64,000 nucleotides of DNA, taken from positions 682,001-746,000 of the forward strand of contig JAVHNS010000018.1 of the NCBI GenBank assembly GCA_036872755.1. The letters are read 5' to 3'. Below, piece by piece: positions 1 through 11,854 of this stretch; within the stretch, counting starts at the first letter, position 1; each line of letters opens with the position of its first letter. The position numbers and the translations under genes were made by a program. The notes beneath the pieces were generated by a model. The model made no database searches. It was not told the origin of the DNA and was given only the letters and a program-made list of their open reading frames with translations. Source of the DNA: Orbilia blumenaviensis (taxonomy: Eukaryota; Ascomycota; Orbiliomycetes; Orbiliales; Orbiliaceae).

Positions 1-230
1 AAAACGGCACGGCCTCGGTAGCGGTCTTCCCCTTCACCGCTAGTCTGTGTAATCAAAACCTTTGAACGGCCGTAAAAGCTGACATGGACATTGTTCTGTC
101 CGCCAGCCAAATCTTGAGTGGAGTTCACTATCACTTTAGCGTTTACAACATCGCCAGGTAGGAAGATGCTGTCCGACCGCTCGAGTTCGACGTCGATTCC
201 GGGTGCATGCTTGAAACCGGCACGAGGCAT
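1..230 (-). CDS. arrestin-like domain protein, 5' part only
   Basis: The minus-strand frame opens with ATG at 230-228 and stays open to the window edge (76 codons), so the rest lies outside. The start reads MPRAGFKHAPGIDVELERSD and is followed by a segment like FLPGDVVNAKVIVN. The pattern of an acidic strand, then (Y/F)xPGDxVxxxVxV, then a beta strand ending in VSFYGRSKV is the first part of an arrestin N-terminal fold. Fungal arrestin-related proteins (ART/PalF/CreD type) act as adaptors that recruit HECT ubiquitin ligases to plasma-membrane transporters and receptors. Neither PPxY motifs nor the C-terminal arrestin domain can be checked here. The family call rests on this short stretch; the specific role is unknown. 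Confidence 0.6.
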   Translation of the reverse strand, partial: MPRAGFKHAPGIDVELERSDSIFLPGDVVNAKVIVNSTQDLAGGQNNVHVSFYGRSKVLITQTSGEGEDRYRGRAV

Positions 231-2934
231 CCTTTTTTATTAGGAATTACCTTTGCGTATGTCCTTGATGAATAGCAGATGTTCTGGATTGTTGACGGCA
301 ACTATAGTACTAGAAGGCGGGTTTGCATTATTAGAGGTCGGCCTGTATACGCTATATATGGGCTAATTAATACATACGCTTTGGAAGGCCTAGTTTGTGC
401 CGCCGGGATTTAGAAATGGGCGTTGTGTTGGTTTGTCAGGATAAACCCAACTAAATATAACCCGAGTGCTAGTTTACGGCAGTTCTAGAAATCGATCGAT
501 AAACTGTCTTAGATTGGTTTTACAAAGCGTCTTTAGCTATTTCGTGTTTCGTGTTGCTGACGTTGGATAGCGAAAAACAAAAAGCCGTTACGCCAATTGG
601 CCAAATGAAAGATGAGGCTGCGGGTCGCCGGAGCCACAAGCTGAGCTAAAGAGATGGTTTAACCTGGCAAAAATAATGGTATGAGAAAGCCGAATCTCAA
701 ACAAGTGGTCTTTTCCTGTTGCTTTAATACTCCTGGCCTTCTGCTCTTTCTTACCTTGATATTAATTTTATCCCAAGTGCGCGGGAATGCTTACCTAACG
801 TTAGGTAGCTCGTGAAAAACACCAACCATCTACAATTGAGCGGGAGCTGAACAGGGTCCAACGGCCTAGTTGGGTCGGAACTGATATTGAATGACATAAT
901 ACCTTCTGAAACGAAGCGAATAGACACACGGCCTGGTTTTCTCCGACAACTGGGCTGAGCTAGTACAGACCCGCCGCCCTGGAAATGGGTTGTCTACCTG
1001 GTAGACCCAGGCTGTGTCTTTGTCATACAAACACCCTAAGTCCAGGCAAACCATCTTCTTGTGATGTTGGTCGTCGAAGTTAGCTTAAGATTGCGGCTCA
1101 GCCACAAACGTGCCCTTCGCGATTCGCAAGGCCCATTCATATGTGGAGGACCAAAACCTTCGTGCGAAGTTTTCCCACTCAACTTAATTTCGCCAGACCC
1201 ATAAACTAAATTGCGCGCCCCGGCACTGCCCTCAGTCATCAAGGCAGTTAGTTGGGTGCCCTCAGGCCATTTAAGTTCCTGATCATATTCGCTCTGCTCC
1301 AGATAACCAGAGCCAAGGTGGGCAGCCAAGAGAACAAACACTCACCAATGCCGAGCGAGCAACTCCTTTTTTTGTGGCGCGGCTCGCCATATTCACTATA
1401 TCTTGAACATAACGACAGTCGCACAGCATGACCGTCGCTGCCATTTCCATGATAGGTTAGCTACCTATAAATATTTCGACGCATTCATTCCTTTTGGGAC
1501 GCCTAGGAATGTTGAGTTGTCAGCCGATCTGCCACCTACGTCTGGTTAGGTGGAGAAGGAAGCACTAAAGTGAATGGGTTTAGAAAAACCTTGTAGACGG
1601 GCATCTTTCTCTGAGCAAAGAATAGTAAGTGTTCTCTGAATACACTGACCCTCTTTACCCATATATGTCAAGGGGAAACACTGAACTCCACAGACTAGGC
1701 AATGTATTCACCTTGAGTTGATACCAGTGTCGATTACGCCGAGTTAGGGATATACCTAGGCAGCTACAGGAGGCTGCTTCACGGGCTACACAGTACCACA
1801 CCCGACTTTTTTGTTCTGAAAATCTGAATTGCTGTGTCTCAAAGAGTTGCTATCATTTGCCTTCAAAACACAATAACAATACAAATACACACTGCTTTTT
1901 CTAAGCTCCTTTCTTCGCTTTTAAAGCATATCAATAATAAAAAGAAAAATTGTTCTATAATTTGTTTTTGCTCTAAATTTTGGGGGACTTAAATACGAGA
2001 CTAATTTGCTTGCTTCATGATATATAGAGTCTTATATTCTAGGGTTTCTCTGCTTTGTCTAAGATATGGATACAACACAACGTACGGTCAAAGGGGAGTA
2101 GCTAAAGACCCTCCTTTACAGTCGGAAATGCTGATAGTGTTATTATAAAAATAATGAATATTAGTAGATAGTGCCAGTTCTGACTTCCTGCACGCCCAAT
2201 TTGCATATTCGAAGGAGAAAAGTCCACTGCTCTAGTCGTTATAGCTTGGAAGCATTCAGATGGAACGTGAAACATGGAGGCAGTTATTGATAAGATTATG
2301 TGCACATATCACGAATATGACCGCACGGCCTACAAATTACGACAACAAAACACTCCCGCATCAGGCGATCTATGAAATTATATGTAGGTATGACTCAATG
2401 TCTGCATTCTCTTGGCGTGAAATATATAGATAGCTATATAGTCTAGATATCCAGACCCAAATCGGTGCCTGCCGGCCATAACGGCACTGGTCCGTGGATA
2501 CATAACGCTCATAAAATGAAATTACATCAACCGAATCCAATCCTACAGGAAGATAATGTATTAGGCTGATTAACACAAAACTATCGTCTCGAATCGAGTC
2601 ATGATGGATTCTAGGTTAGATTTTAGGTTCCGATAGCGGTTCCTAGCTTGCCAGCAATGGAATATAATTGGTTGATACTTTGTTGATGTTGCATGACAGG
2701 ACTCCGGATTGGGAATCCATGCACATATTAGGAAATGTTTGTCTGCTTTCGTTCGTGTTGTCGCCGTTCTTCCAACATCCTGTTGTAAGGTAACTGCGTT
2801 GTTCGCCTGTTCCTCAGGACAAAATCCACAGAGCCACCGCCTACAACGTTTCTACATCGCGAATCCACTAATTCAGCTACTTTCCAGAAAATTTCAAAAG
2901 CCTGATCATCGAATATCTCAACAGCTACAATACC
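231..2934. other. 2.7 kb without a convincing gene
   Basis: Two adjacent minus-strand open frames (1341-1036 and 1054-866) could be pieces of a decayed or spliced gene, but I see no family motif and no clean intron joining them. The remainder (1342-2934) is AT-rich with short spurious frames only. The divergent promoters of the arrestin-like gene and of the Myb/SANT-like gene must lie at the two ends. Confidence 0.4.
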
Positions 2935-4086
2935 TTGCGAAATCTGTCGATAGCATTGCCAAAGCACACTATGCCTCGCCGAACACGACCTTCCTCATTG
3001 GGCAAAGGGCCTGCAACCAGCTCGAAGGGCAATGGCCCTCGAGATATTCTTAGAGGAGAGGACCCAAACCTGGGGACCATCCCTGAGAATTCCTCCGATG
3101 AGTTATCGAGCGTGCCAGAGACCCACTCTGCGCAGAAACCAGGGGCCACCTTGTCGAGAGCCTCTGGTCCAAGCTTAACTGTACCTCAACAGCGGAAGCA
3201 GATACATGCTTCTGGAGAGCCTATCTGTACGTTGAGAAGCTCGAGCTGGACACAGGCCGAACTAAACGGCCTCCTTGTATATATTGAAGGAAGTGAGGGG
3301 GGTGGTGTCGGATCTGACATCACTAAGTCGAAAACCGTCGATGAGATGCTCACTAGGTGGGCTACCTGGCGTGCCCAATACCAAAAAGCCAGAAAACTGG
3401 CAGAGCACAGCGGGTGGGCTCTGGACAAGATGTTTAATACAAACGAGGCCAATTCGAGCCTGAATGGTCTTTGTAATTCGTTCTGGAGAGTCCACCGTAT
3501 CCTGAACGGTGAGCCACAGAATACCGACCACACCTCAGACGGCAAATCGCGAGGGGGCTTACAGGACTCCAACTACGGACAATCCGACGCCGAAGGGACA
3601 GAGGAGCCGGTAGCTTCCCGTGTCAGGATTGAAATCGAGAAGGGCGAATCAATCTCTGGGGGCAGTCTGTGTCCTAGACTCCCCAACAGTAAAAGAAAGC
3701 GGGCAAGGTCTCCGGAGCCCAGCGATACCGAAGGAGAGGAAGATCGGTTCATCAACCCAAGCAAAGCGGACCACCTTATCCCCAAGCGCCATAAGAAGCT
3801 TCGCAAAAGTCCTAATGCTGGGCAACTAACCATGGCGGAAGCCATCGTCATGGTGGCCCGCATTAAAGCCGAGGCCAAAGCTCGGAAACACGAGTTCATC
3901 CTGAAGAGGGACGAACTAAAGCATCGATATAAGCAGGAACGATTTAACTGGGAACGCGATGAGCGAGGGCGACAGTACCAACGTGAGCGTAGGGAGAAGG
4001 AGGAGAAGCATGAGTTGGAGAAATTACAGCTAGAAATTACGCTAGCAACCCTCCGCGCCCCCCAACATACTCCCAATTTGGGCTAG
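2935..4086 (+). CDS. Myb/SANT-like domain protein with C-terminal coiled coil
   Basis: Single-exon frame of 383 residues. A second Met at 2971 (MPRRTRPSSLGKG) is an equally good start. Residues 1-100 are disordered (Ser/Pro/Gly). About residues 103-195 begin with SSSWTQAELNGLLVYI and contain regularly spaced tryptophans (TRWATWRAQY, FWRVHRI), the layout of a Myb/SANT-like (trihelix-type) DNA-binding fold. Basic nuclear-localisation-type clusters follow (SKRKRARSPEPSD, PKRHKKLRKSP). Residues about 295-370 form a very highly charged helix rich in R/K/E, probably a coiled coil. The combination suggests a nuclear, possibly DNA-binding protein. Such domains also occur in proteins derived from transposons, but no transposase or inverted ends are visible beside it. 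Function unknown; the coding call is firm because of the long frame and coherent composition. Confidence 0.7.
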   Translation: MRNLSIALPKHTMPRRTRPSSLGKGPATSSKGNGPRDILRGEDPNLGTIPENSSDELSSVPETHSAQKPGATLSRASGPSLTVPQQRKQIHASGEPICTLRSSSWTQAELNGLLVYIEGSEGGGVGSDITKSKTVDEMLTRWATWRAQYQKARKLAEHSGWALDKMFNTNEANSSLNGLCNSFWRVHRILNGEPQNTDHTSDGKSRGGLQDSNYGQSDAEGTEEPVASRVRIEIEKGESISGGSLCPRLPNSKRKRARSPEPSDTEGEEDRFINPSKADHLIPKRHKKLRKSPNAGQLTMAEAIVMVARIKAEAKARKHEFILKRDELKHRYKQERFNWERDERGRQYQRERREKEEKHELEKLQLEITLATLRAPQHTPNLG

Positions 4087-7077
4087 GGACAGCTCTATAG
4101 TTCTTTCTATATGTTGGCGGAATCGGAAACCTCAGTGGATGCCCCCGGGTGCGGTGTCTTTCTGTTAGCTATGTATTCCAAGGCATTTCCCAGCGGTAGA
4201 ACGGGGCACGCGCCCATCAAAGAATCGTACCTTTTACTGAAAGCCTGGTTTGGTCGTAAAGTACACATGTAACCTATTAACATATGTCAGCCTTAGTCTC
4301 GTAGTATACTACGCTTCGTTGGCAAGGTTGTCAGCCTGCCGCAATAAAGGCATAATCTCGGCTCCGTTGCGAATTAGTATATATAAAGAAATGGGCCCAG
4401 CCAACCGCTGCCCTGCACCACAGGCTTACTAGAGCTTTCAAACATTTTCTCTCGATGCAGGTGACTTAAAATATAGAAGGCATATTTTTTCATTATCTTT
4501 TGGTAGGCCATGTCTCCCATCACCAATGCCCCACACCGGCTTTCGGGGATCTCCCATCGCTTAATCCATCTTTTATCTGATATAGTTTGGGTTTTTCGAG
4601 TAAAACGCCGTAGATCTACTGTATCATCGGCTTCATAATCACAACTTCCCATGAGTCTTCCTGCAAAAGCAATATCCCGATACTCTTTAGCCACTAGTAT
4701 CGTACCAATTCCGTCCCTACAACTAGGCCTTCAGGGATTTTCTCACAGCCTCTTGGCTCTGGGTACAATCAAGACCTTCAGACACCTAAGCGTTGAGGCA
4801 CTGGTATTTTCTAAACATCGCAAAGGTCAACTGTCGGCTTGGGGAGGCCCCGGGGACTTTATGCGGACTGACCGAAGACACTCGTGATTTTGAAACTTCA
4901 GATCAGCTTTGAACTTTACTCATAACCATCCCTTTGAGTTACAACCATTCCGTTCTGAACCAAGTTTTACGTTGAAGATATTCGAACATGTTCTGCAAGT
5001 GGCCTTGTCAACTAGCCTTCATGAAATGTCAGCATTTGATGAAACGTGAGCATTTGGTAAAATGCTTTAAAAAACACTTACGCGTATCCACCACTGGTCA
5101 TGATTATTTACCCTAGGCTGCAAGCCATAGCCTCTAGCCGGGATAATCATGCGGTGTGAAGGAATTGTAATGTATGGTGTCAACCCTCGGGTCTGGTGGG
5201 GACTGAGCCACGAAGCCTAAGCGAACACAACGGACTCTCCTCAAGGATAATGCTTGTACACGTATCTGATGTAGTATTATTATTTAAATATCCGAGAAGC
5301 CTTTATAATATGTAGGTGCGCCTACTCATGTATAATTAACGGCTCTATAGGAAGAGGGGTTTTTTAATCAAGCTACAGTTTATCAACATATAGCCTGTGG
5401 ATGTTCTCAAAAACACGGAATGGGTCTCGACTACATAAACGCTAGAAAGCTGGTAATAGCGGAGGGTTCGGATGATTTTGAGGGTGTTTAGATATTTCTG
5501 TAGTTACCCTATTAGCGTTTAGGTGGAATGCCCTAGTCATCGGCTGTTGGTGCGTGTAATGTGAAGGCTTTGTCTCGAGCTAGGCCTCTTCTATTTATGA
5601 CGCTGTCTATCAAATATTTCAAGTCGTAGTTGCTTTTCTACGGGTTGAGGCAAAGGGCCCGAGGAGGGGGGATTTATGCACGAGCCTTCTATGTGCATCC
5701 ATCAGCTCCTGTAGCACGCCTGGTTGCAAAACGTGGCACCAGATTGTTTGGCTATTTCGCCCAGGTTAGACAAACTGGGTTATATCAGTGCCAATTTATG
5801 AATTCGAGCCCTTCAGCCTCATTTTCCATGATATCAAGCGCCTTAGGGGACGAGATGGCTCTTTTATCTGCCCGATTTAGCTCGTTTAAAGTATTTATAT
5901 AATCTTTCTTGGTTTTTTTCTTCTCCGAAATAGTTTTCTATTTTTTGCATCTTGAGGCACATTTGTGCAGACACCCTGCGTAAGAGATAATTCAAGCATC
6001 GACCCCCGTGTCCTGTCGTTCATGCATAATATATGCCCTATATTTCCCATATGCATAACCACAGCTCGGAATTGTATTTCCGCACAAACGGCAGGGAGGA
6101 ACAAAGGAAAAACCAGCATATATCAGATATCTTTATGGATTCCTATTTGAAAACCTCAACACGATAAGGTCTTGGAGCCTTGGGTAATATTGCTCATGTT
6201 TAGCTCTCAATTCATGAAGGAGCTAATAGCGATATCACTATTTACAACGACATTATAACGTTGATAGGAACTTAAGATCATTGGCCGACCCTTATTTTAA
6301 ATAGAATAGAAACTAATTCGCGATTTTTGATACCCATATGAAACCCACTCTCACCGCTTCCCAGGAGCCATTTAAAAGCCATTTATCCCAACTAGAATAT
6401 CTGAGTACTTCGGCTCAGGTAAGCGATATAATCATACGATATCGATGTCATTTTTGAAGGTCTTCCAGATTTGGCTCGCTTAAAACCGGAGGTAGCACAA
6501 ACTATACAGGGCCTGTCATGTTCGTTCCCTGCAAGCTTCTTGGGCTTGCTTTCACTTTTGGAGGAATTTGAGCTCACCCCATTGGCAAACTAAGCAGGCC
6601 CAGCTTTCAGCCTCGGCGTTTTCGGTTACAATGGGCCACTGGCTACACTAAATAACATGGAGAAATAGCCAAAATTTTGAAAGATACATTTTTTTACGCC
6701 ACGAGGTCTGCGGTATAGACACCCCCGAACGCTGACTGGGTTATAGATTAAGATGCAAAATTGGTATCTCACTATGTGTACCAATGGAGCAACTGGAATC
6801 TGCACCCGTCGGTATGAACGCGTCAATAATATATAATATGATGATCGTAAATTTATGCGTAGCCGAGCCAGCACTTGGGAGAATTAAGGGTCCAAGTATT
6901 ACGAGAATACTTGGATACGTTTTTTTTATATATAAAGCTCCCTTGCGAGACGCCTGACTACCGATTGTCTCCTCGCAATCAACAGATCCTACCATACCCT
7001 CATATCTATTCTATAATATCAGACTGACGAATACAACATTCTTAATATATATATATAAAGACTTGCTATTGTTTAAA
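4087..7077. other. 3 kb intergenic region
   Basis: No convincing gene. A 106-codon minus-strand frame at 4694-4374 and overlapping plus-strand frames around 4651-4887 and 5630-5902 match no family I know and lack clear splice partners. Sequence is AT-rich with many short A/T runs; the last 100 bases are the promoter and leader of the secreted-protein gene, including a TATATATATATAAAG run at about 7046-7060. Confidence 0.4.
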
Positions 7078-8250
7078 ATGTCTATGATACTGGTGGTCAG
7101 CCTCGCTGGCCTCATCAGTGCAGCATTCGCGACCACCTGTGAGCCTGATAATTGTTTGCGAGGTAAGCCGGTAGTCTTGTGGCGCAATTGACTTAGCATA
7201 CATCCACTTATACTTTGAATCAACTAACATAACTTCCTCAATAGCTATTAGAGCGTCCTCTAGACTATCAGATGCTTCAGCGGCGTGTTCATCTTATCTT
7301 AGGACTACTTTCACGCCTGATACGAGGTAGTGCTCTTTATTCGACCTGTAGTAGGTTGTGCAATATAATCTTCTGTACGCGGATTACTGATTAGTTCATC
7401 GTATTCAGAACTTATACGTACTACGATACTGTTTCTGAGCTCGCACAGGAGACCCAGTATTCTACCCAAACGAATACGTTCTTTGACACTTTAACTACAG
7501 TGATCAAGCAAACGGTCACTATTCAGGAGGCCCCCTACACGTCGACTGTTACTATATTTGATCCGGCTTTGAAAAAACGTCAAGTGGCGCCTACTATCCC
7601 CGCATATGCCTCCCCATGCTCCGGTGAAGCGCGGTTCACAAGCGCATGTTCCTGCATTGGTGTAACTGGTCCAATCACTGTAACAGCACCGGTCCCGTCA
7701 ACCACCATAACCCTAACTACGACGGTTACCTACTCTACCGGGACAAACGTAGTCACCGTCGAGACGAAGTCTGTAACAGTCACCGACGCCACAGAGTTTA
7801 TTACTACTATCGATTCGACTAAGACACTCCCGGGGCCACCGGCTACCGTTACCATCACTGTCCCTTATCCGCCACACTGCAAGAACATTGTTTGGCGTAA
7901 CGGTATTCGCTACCCTGACGACGGGTGGCGGTCCGAGAATCTTGGTCCTATTTCTCCTCAAGACTGCTGCCTTCGGTGCTTCTTAACGCTAAACTGTATA
8001 ACGCATGTGTAAGTTCTATTCAACCTTAGTTTTATGATAGTGGTAGAAGTTTTATAAATTTAACGCTTAAACTATATATAATAGGAGATCGGGCGGGGTC
8101 TGTCTAAACTTAATCAATACTAGGGCCCAAGAGGGTAGATCTCCAACTCCGCAGTGCCCATTGGGCCAGAAAGCCTTCCAAGTTGGATATATCAGTGAAG
8201 CTGGCGTTGTTGGCGGGGAAGGACCCTGCCTTATCCCAGTACAATTATAA
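7078..8250 (+). CDS. secreted Thr-rich protein with Cys-containing C-terminal domain
   Basis: Four-exon model: 7078-7162, 7245-7326, 7409-8008, 8085-8250; phases agree at every junction and give 310 residues. Exon 1 encodes a signal peptide (MSMILVVSLAGLISAAFA), then CEPDNCLRAIRA, a cysteine motif seen at the mature N-terminus of many fungal secreted proteins. Residues about 60-210 are rich in Thr/Val/Ser/Pro (TVTAPVPSTTITLTTTVTYS), a stalk that is probably O-glycosylated. Residues about 213-310 form a compact Cys-containing module (HCKNIVWRNGIRYPDDGW, DCCLRCFLTLNC, then a further CxxN/CP pattern) resembling an apple/PAN-like fold. Donors are GTAAGC, GTAGTG and GTAAGT; introns are 82, 82 and 76 bases. 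Likely wall-associated or extracellular; ligand unknown. No GPI signal is visible at the C-terminus (ends PCLIPVQL). Confidence 0.75.
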
Positions 8251-8823
8251 GGTACTTTGCGGCCAAGGGCGCCAAACGGTGAGGTGCAGAAACGTATAGT
8301 CTAGAATACCTAGGAAATTTGGATACCAACTCTTAGATTCTATCTTCGTTCGGAACTACACTTGGGTAACCAGTTGTTAGATTTATGCAGATTTAGCTAC
8401 AGGATTCTTTTATTAATTCGTGAATTTGATGCATTCAATTGAAAATCGATAGCTCTGCTATACCAATGTGTGCCAGATGTCGAAATTCGAATTAAACCCG
8501 ACAAGAGCCCTGAAAAACATCAATGCGCCTTTGACCACAAGTGCAATGAAATCAATTGCATTGTACGCTAGGACCTTGTCACGATTATGGTTAAAAGCGA
8601 GCGCCTGGGACGGCTAGAGCCTTGTGGTTGGCTGATTCAGCCACAAATGAAAACGGGCTAGAATGAGCTCTTGGCGTCCTACCGAGGACCACCAGAGTCG
8701 TCAAGGAAATCCTTCTTGATATTATAATAATCAAGGGGTGGAACATCAAAGAGGGCACTGCTAGCAGTTATTCGATTTTGATACACTTTATAACTATACT
8801 TGCTTGGATTCGGAAGGCAAAAT
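8251..8823. other. intergenic, nothing recognised
   Basis: About 570 bases between the secreted-protein gene and the F-box gene, both on the plus strand. It must hold the end of one transcript and the promoter of the next. I see no conserved site or repeat. Confidence 0.4.
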
Positions 8824-10688
8824 ATGTCGAGGCTACTGGAACTCCCGAACGAAGTCATAGATGAGGTTCTAAACCAGGTAAGGACAGGATTTTTGTTTGA
8901 GCACGCACTGCGCAGCCGCAACCCCTATGGTCGCATCTCTTAGATCCTCCGTTGACTCGCGTAGATTGATACCTGTGAAGACCTTCTCAACGTTGGCTTC
9001 GCCAATAAACGTCTAAATGCTTTAATTCAGCGGCATATTTCCCGATGGCTGACGATAGTTATGTGGGGATATTCTTCAGAATGCGATATCCCCGGGGCAT
9101 TCGCAAAGCTAACGGACCGACGCATCGGTCACCTCCAGCATATTGACTTCGTGGTGTCCGCAGACATTTATCACGAAGAACGAGGCGGGATGTACCTAAA
9201 AATACCATTAGTCCAGCGTTCCAGGCCTGGATATCTGCCCTTTGACAACAATATCGATTCATTACGACAACATCTATGCGAGCTTATCCTACGCCTTAGA
9301 CCCCGCCAGCTGCAGTCTATAAGGTTAGCTTGTTCTCCATTCTTCCAACACTAAAGAAGGTTTTTAATCGGCTGGTATTATCTTGGTTTAGTTTTGGGAA
9401 CGTATTGTGTTACCCTCGTGGCGCCGCCCACCTGAAGATGAAATTAGTCCGAGCACTCCTCACAACACAAAATATGGTGACAAAGCTGGAATTGATCATT
9501 GACGACGATGTCTGGATGCCGTGCAATTCATTCCGTCTACCTCAGCTACGAACTTTTACCTATGAGACCAGCGATTTTGTCGCCACTCACCATACCACAT
9601 TTAGTATTCTACATAGCTGCCAGGGGAATCTTAAAGAACTTTACGCAAAATATGACCACAGGGTGGATGTTGTGGCGAGTCGCACGAATACGCATCAACT
9701 CCGGGAGTCAAGAAACCTTATTGCGGGTTACAATGAATGGAAAAACTGTGAGATATGCTGCCAAAACTCCGGAGAATTTCGGGGGAGAGCCCTCCATCTA
9801 GAAAAGCTAGTGAAATATCAGCTATATGACTATAAGGACGGTGGAATGGCAAAATTACTACACAAAGAGAAGATAGTGATGGGTACGCCAACAACAACCT
9901 TGTACTATGGGGTCGGTAACAGAGATTTGCGGCTAGTGGCATCTGCCGGGAATAAGTTGGATATACACTCTTTATTTTCGCATCGCACTGGTTGTCCTTC
10001 GACAAGGGAGGACTTTGAAGGCTATTTTCAGTCTACTACTGGGTTGGAGGCCGTGGATATCGAATATACAGACGAGCACCAGATCAATACAGAAGTTGCG
10101 AACGATAGCGGTGAGTGGGGGTGGATGCATGCATTACAAAAGAATCATTCCCATTCTTTAAAGGGGTTGGTCTTTTCAAACGCGACTAGAAATCCAACCG
10201 ACGGGGAATTGTCAAGTCGGGAGCTGGAAAATGTAGGGCGAGCGCTACCGAATCTCGAAGAACTCACAGTCTATCTTCTAAAGTCCCTCCCTATGGTATG
10301 TAACGGTCCATTTTTAAGACTTGAAAGCCTCTACACACCTTTAACAGTTTGATGCTAGGTCAACGTTATATTAAACAAGCATGTTTTTCCGGCCCTGAAA
10401 ACTTTCCATAACGGAACCATCCCATCTGTCGAACGCCCGGAGTTAACTCGGGTAGTTCGGAAACAAGTGCTCGGGGCTTTGACGGAGGGACTATTACCAC
10501 CAGGTCTTGCGCTCATAAATCTCTGCTCCCGCAAGTATGTAATTGATCGGCGTATATCTGATCAATTTAGATCCAAAGTGTCTTTCAAGGGTCAAAGGCT
10601 GTTTCGGACAATGGACATTTTTGGGCTTATGGATACAGAGGCGCGTTTAAAGATGTATGATATTAAAGTGAAGGAACTGCCATATTAA
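8824..10688 (+). CDS. F-box protein
   Basis: Four exons: 8824-8877, 8965-9323, 9392-10295, 10359-10688, giving 548 residues with consistent phases. The spliced N-terminus reads MSRLLELPNEVIDEVLNQ then IDTCEDLLNVGFANKRLNAL, a textbook F-box (LPxE/D start, then a DLLN...NKRLN helix) at residues 4-45. F-box proteins bind Skp1 and present a target to an SCF (Skp1-cullin-F-box) ubiquitin ligase. The rest (residues 50-548) has leucine-spaced segments but no clear WD40 or LRR register, as in many fungal F-box proteins of unknown target. The second junction (CTATAAG|GTTAGC) and third donor (GTATGT) are good. The first intron acceptor (GCGTAG at 8959-8964) is chosen because an in-frame TAG blocks any earlier one. 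Family call firm, substrate unknown. Confidence 0.82.
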
Positions 10689-11854
10689 CCGCCATATTGA
10701 CAATATGTGTCATTGTATCGACCATATTACCAATATGCTACTTGGCGCAGTGGAGGCGTATAGATGGACGGTTTAGATAAGGCGGCGGCGGTAAGACTCA
10801 CCACAATATTTAGTCGGGCCAAGAGGCTATCGCGAGTCGTTGTATTTTCTGTGTTGTTGCGAGTCTCTCACAAACAGGACATGAACTGGTCTCGGAACAT
10901 GAACCGTGGTATCGAGTAAATATATGCGGTTTATATATGCATATCTTAGTTCAAAAACGCTTGCGCTTGTTACAATCACTTTAATTTAGCAATCTATTAC
11001 CCGGCTGAGTATGTCCACGATGTATATGGAGCGGAAAATATCCGGACCTTTATCGAGGGATTTATGTAATACCCTATCAACCAGTATGCACGAATATGTC
11101 GGTGACGAAGCCTATTTCTGGACTAGTCGGTTGGTATCGTGATGTCGCTCTGCAGCTAAACAGCCTTGGTGTTTCGACTTTTTGGTCCACAGTTACCCAG
11201 CTGGCAGATTTCAGCTCCGTGCCAACATATTGGGGGGTTAAATGACTATCAACGAACGAGTGCTGAACACGAAAACCGAGCCAAGGGTTTCGTCCCCAAG
11301 CCAGGACATCTGCACGACAGGAACTTTGCAAGGCCCAAACGCCACAACTTCTTATCGCCCAATGCGTTGCCCCAAAAGTCCCCATGAGGACTAAAAGATT
11401 GTACCGTCTGGCTGCGGATGACAGCTGGGGAAAACGGCCATGCACAGTTACGCCCTATCGGGTAGCCCGAATAGGCTTGGGTATTCGCCCCGAATGCGAC
11501 AGGTTATGCACGGTATTCTAACCACTTTAGTCTAATACCCTTTGACAGACCATTCATATCGTCAATTAGAACACCACCAGACATGGAACAGTCACAACCA
11601 TGATGTAGTGTTAACTGGTAACTAACACCTCGTTTCAATATAGCCGTTCGTCTTGTGGATCGAGAGGCTCCTATGCTAAAAATATCTCAAAGCGGACCGT
11701 ATGGAGTGGTTAAGAATATAAATATATCAGCATAACCCCCCTAGGTTTAATAGACACGAATTTATAGATACTATCAGTACAGCTTGTTCCTGAACCCAGG
11801 CTTCTCCTCATCTCCAAAATCTTTTATTTTTTATATTAGCACTATAGCATAAAA
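10689..11854. other. intergenic with short CATATTG/CAATATG palindromes
   Basis: Just after the F-box stop codon the motif CCATATT occurs three times (about 10680, 10694 and 10720), two of them as small palindromes (CATATTG then CAATATG). The rest holds only short frames on both strands with no family features. The 3' end carries the promoter of the methyltransferase gene. Confidence 0.35.

Noticed and set aside
866..1341. Two adjacent minus-strand frames that might be a gene
   Set aside because: No convincing intron to join them and no recognisable domain; left as intergenic.
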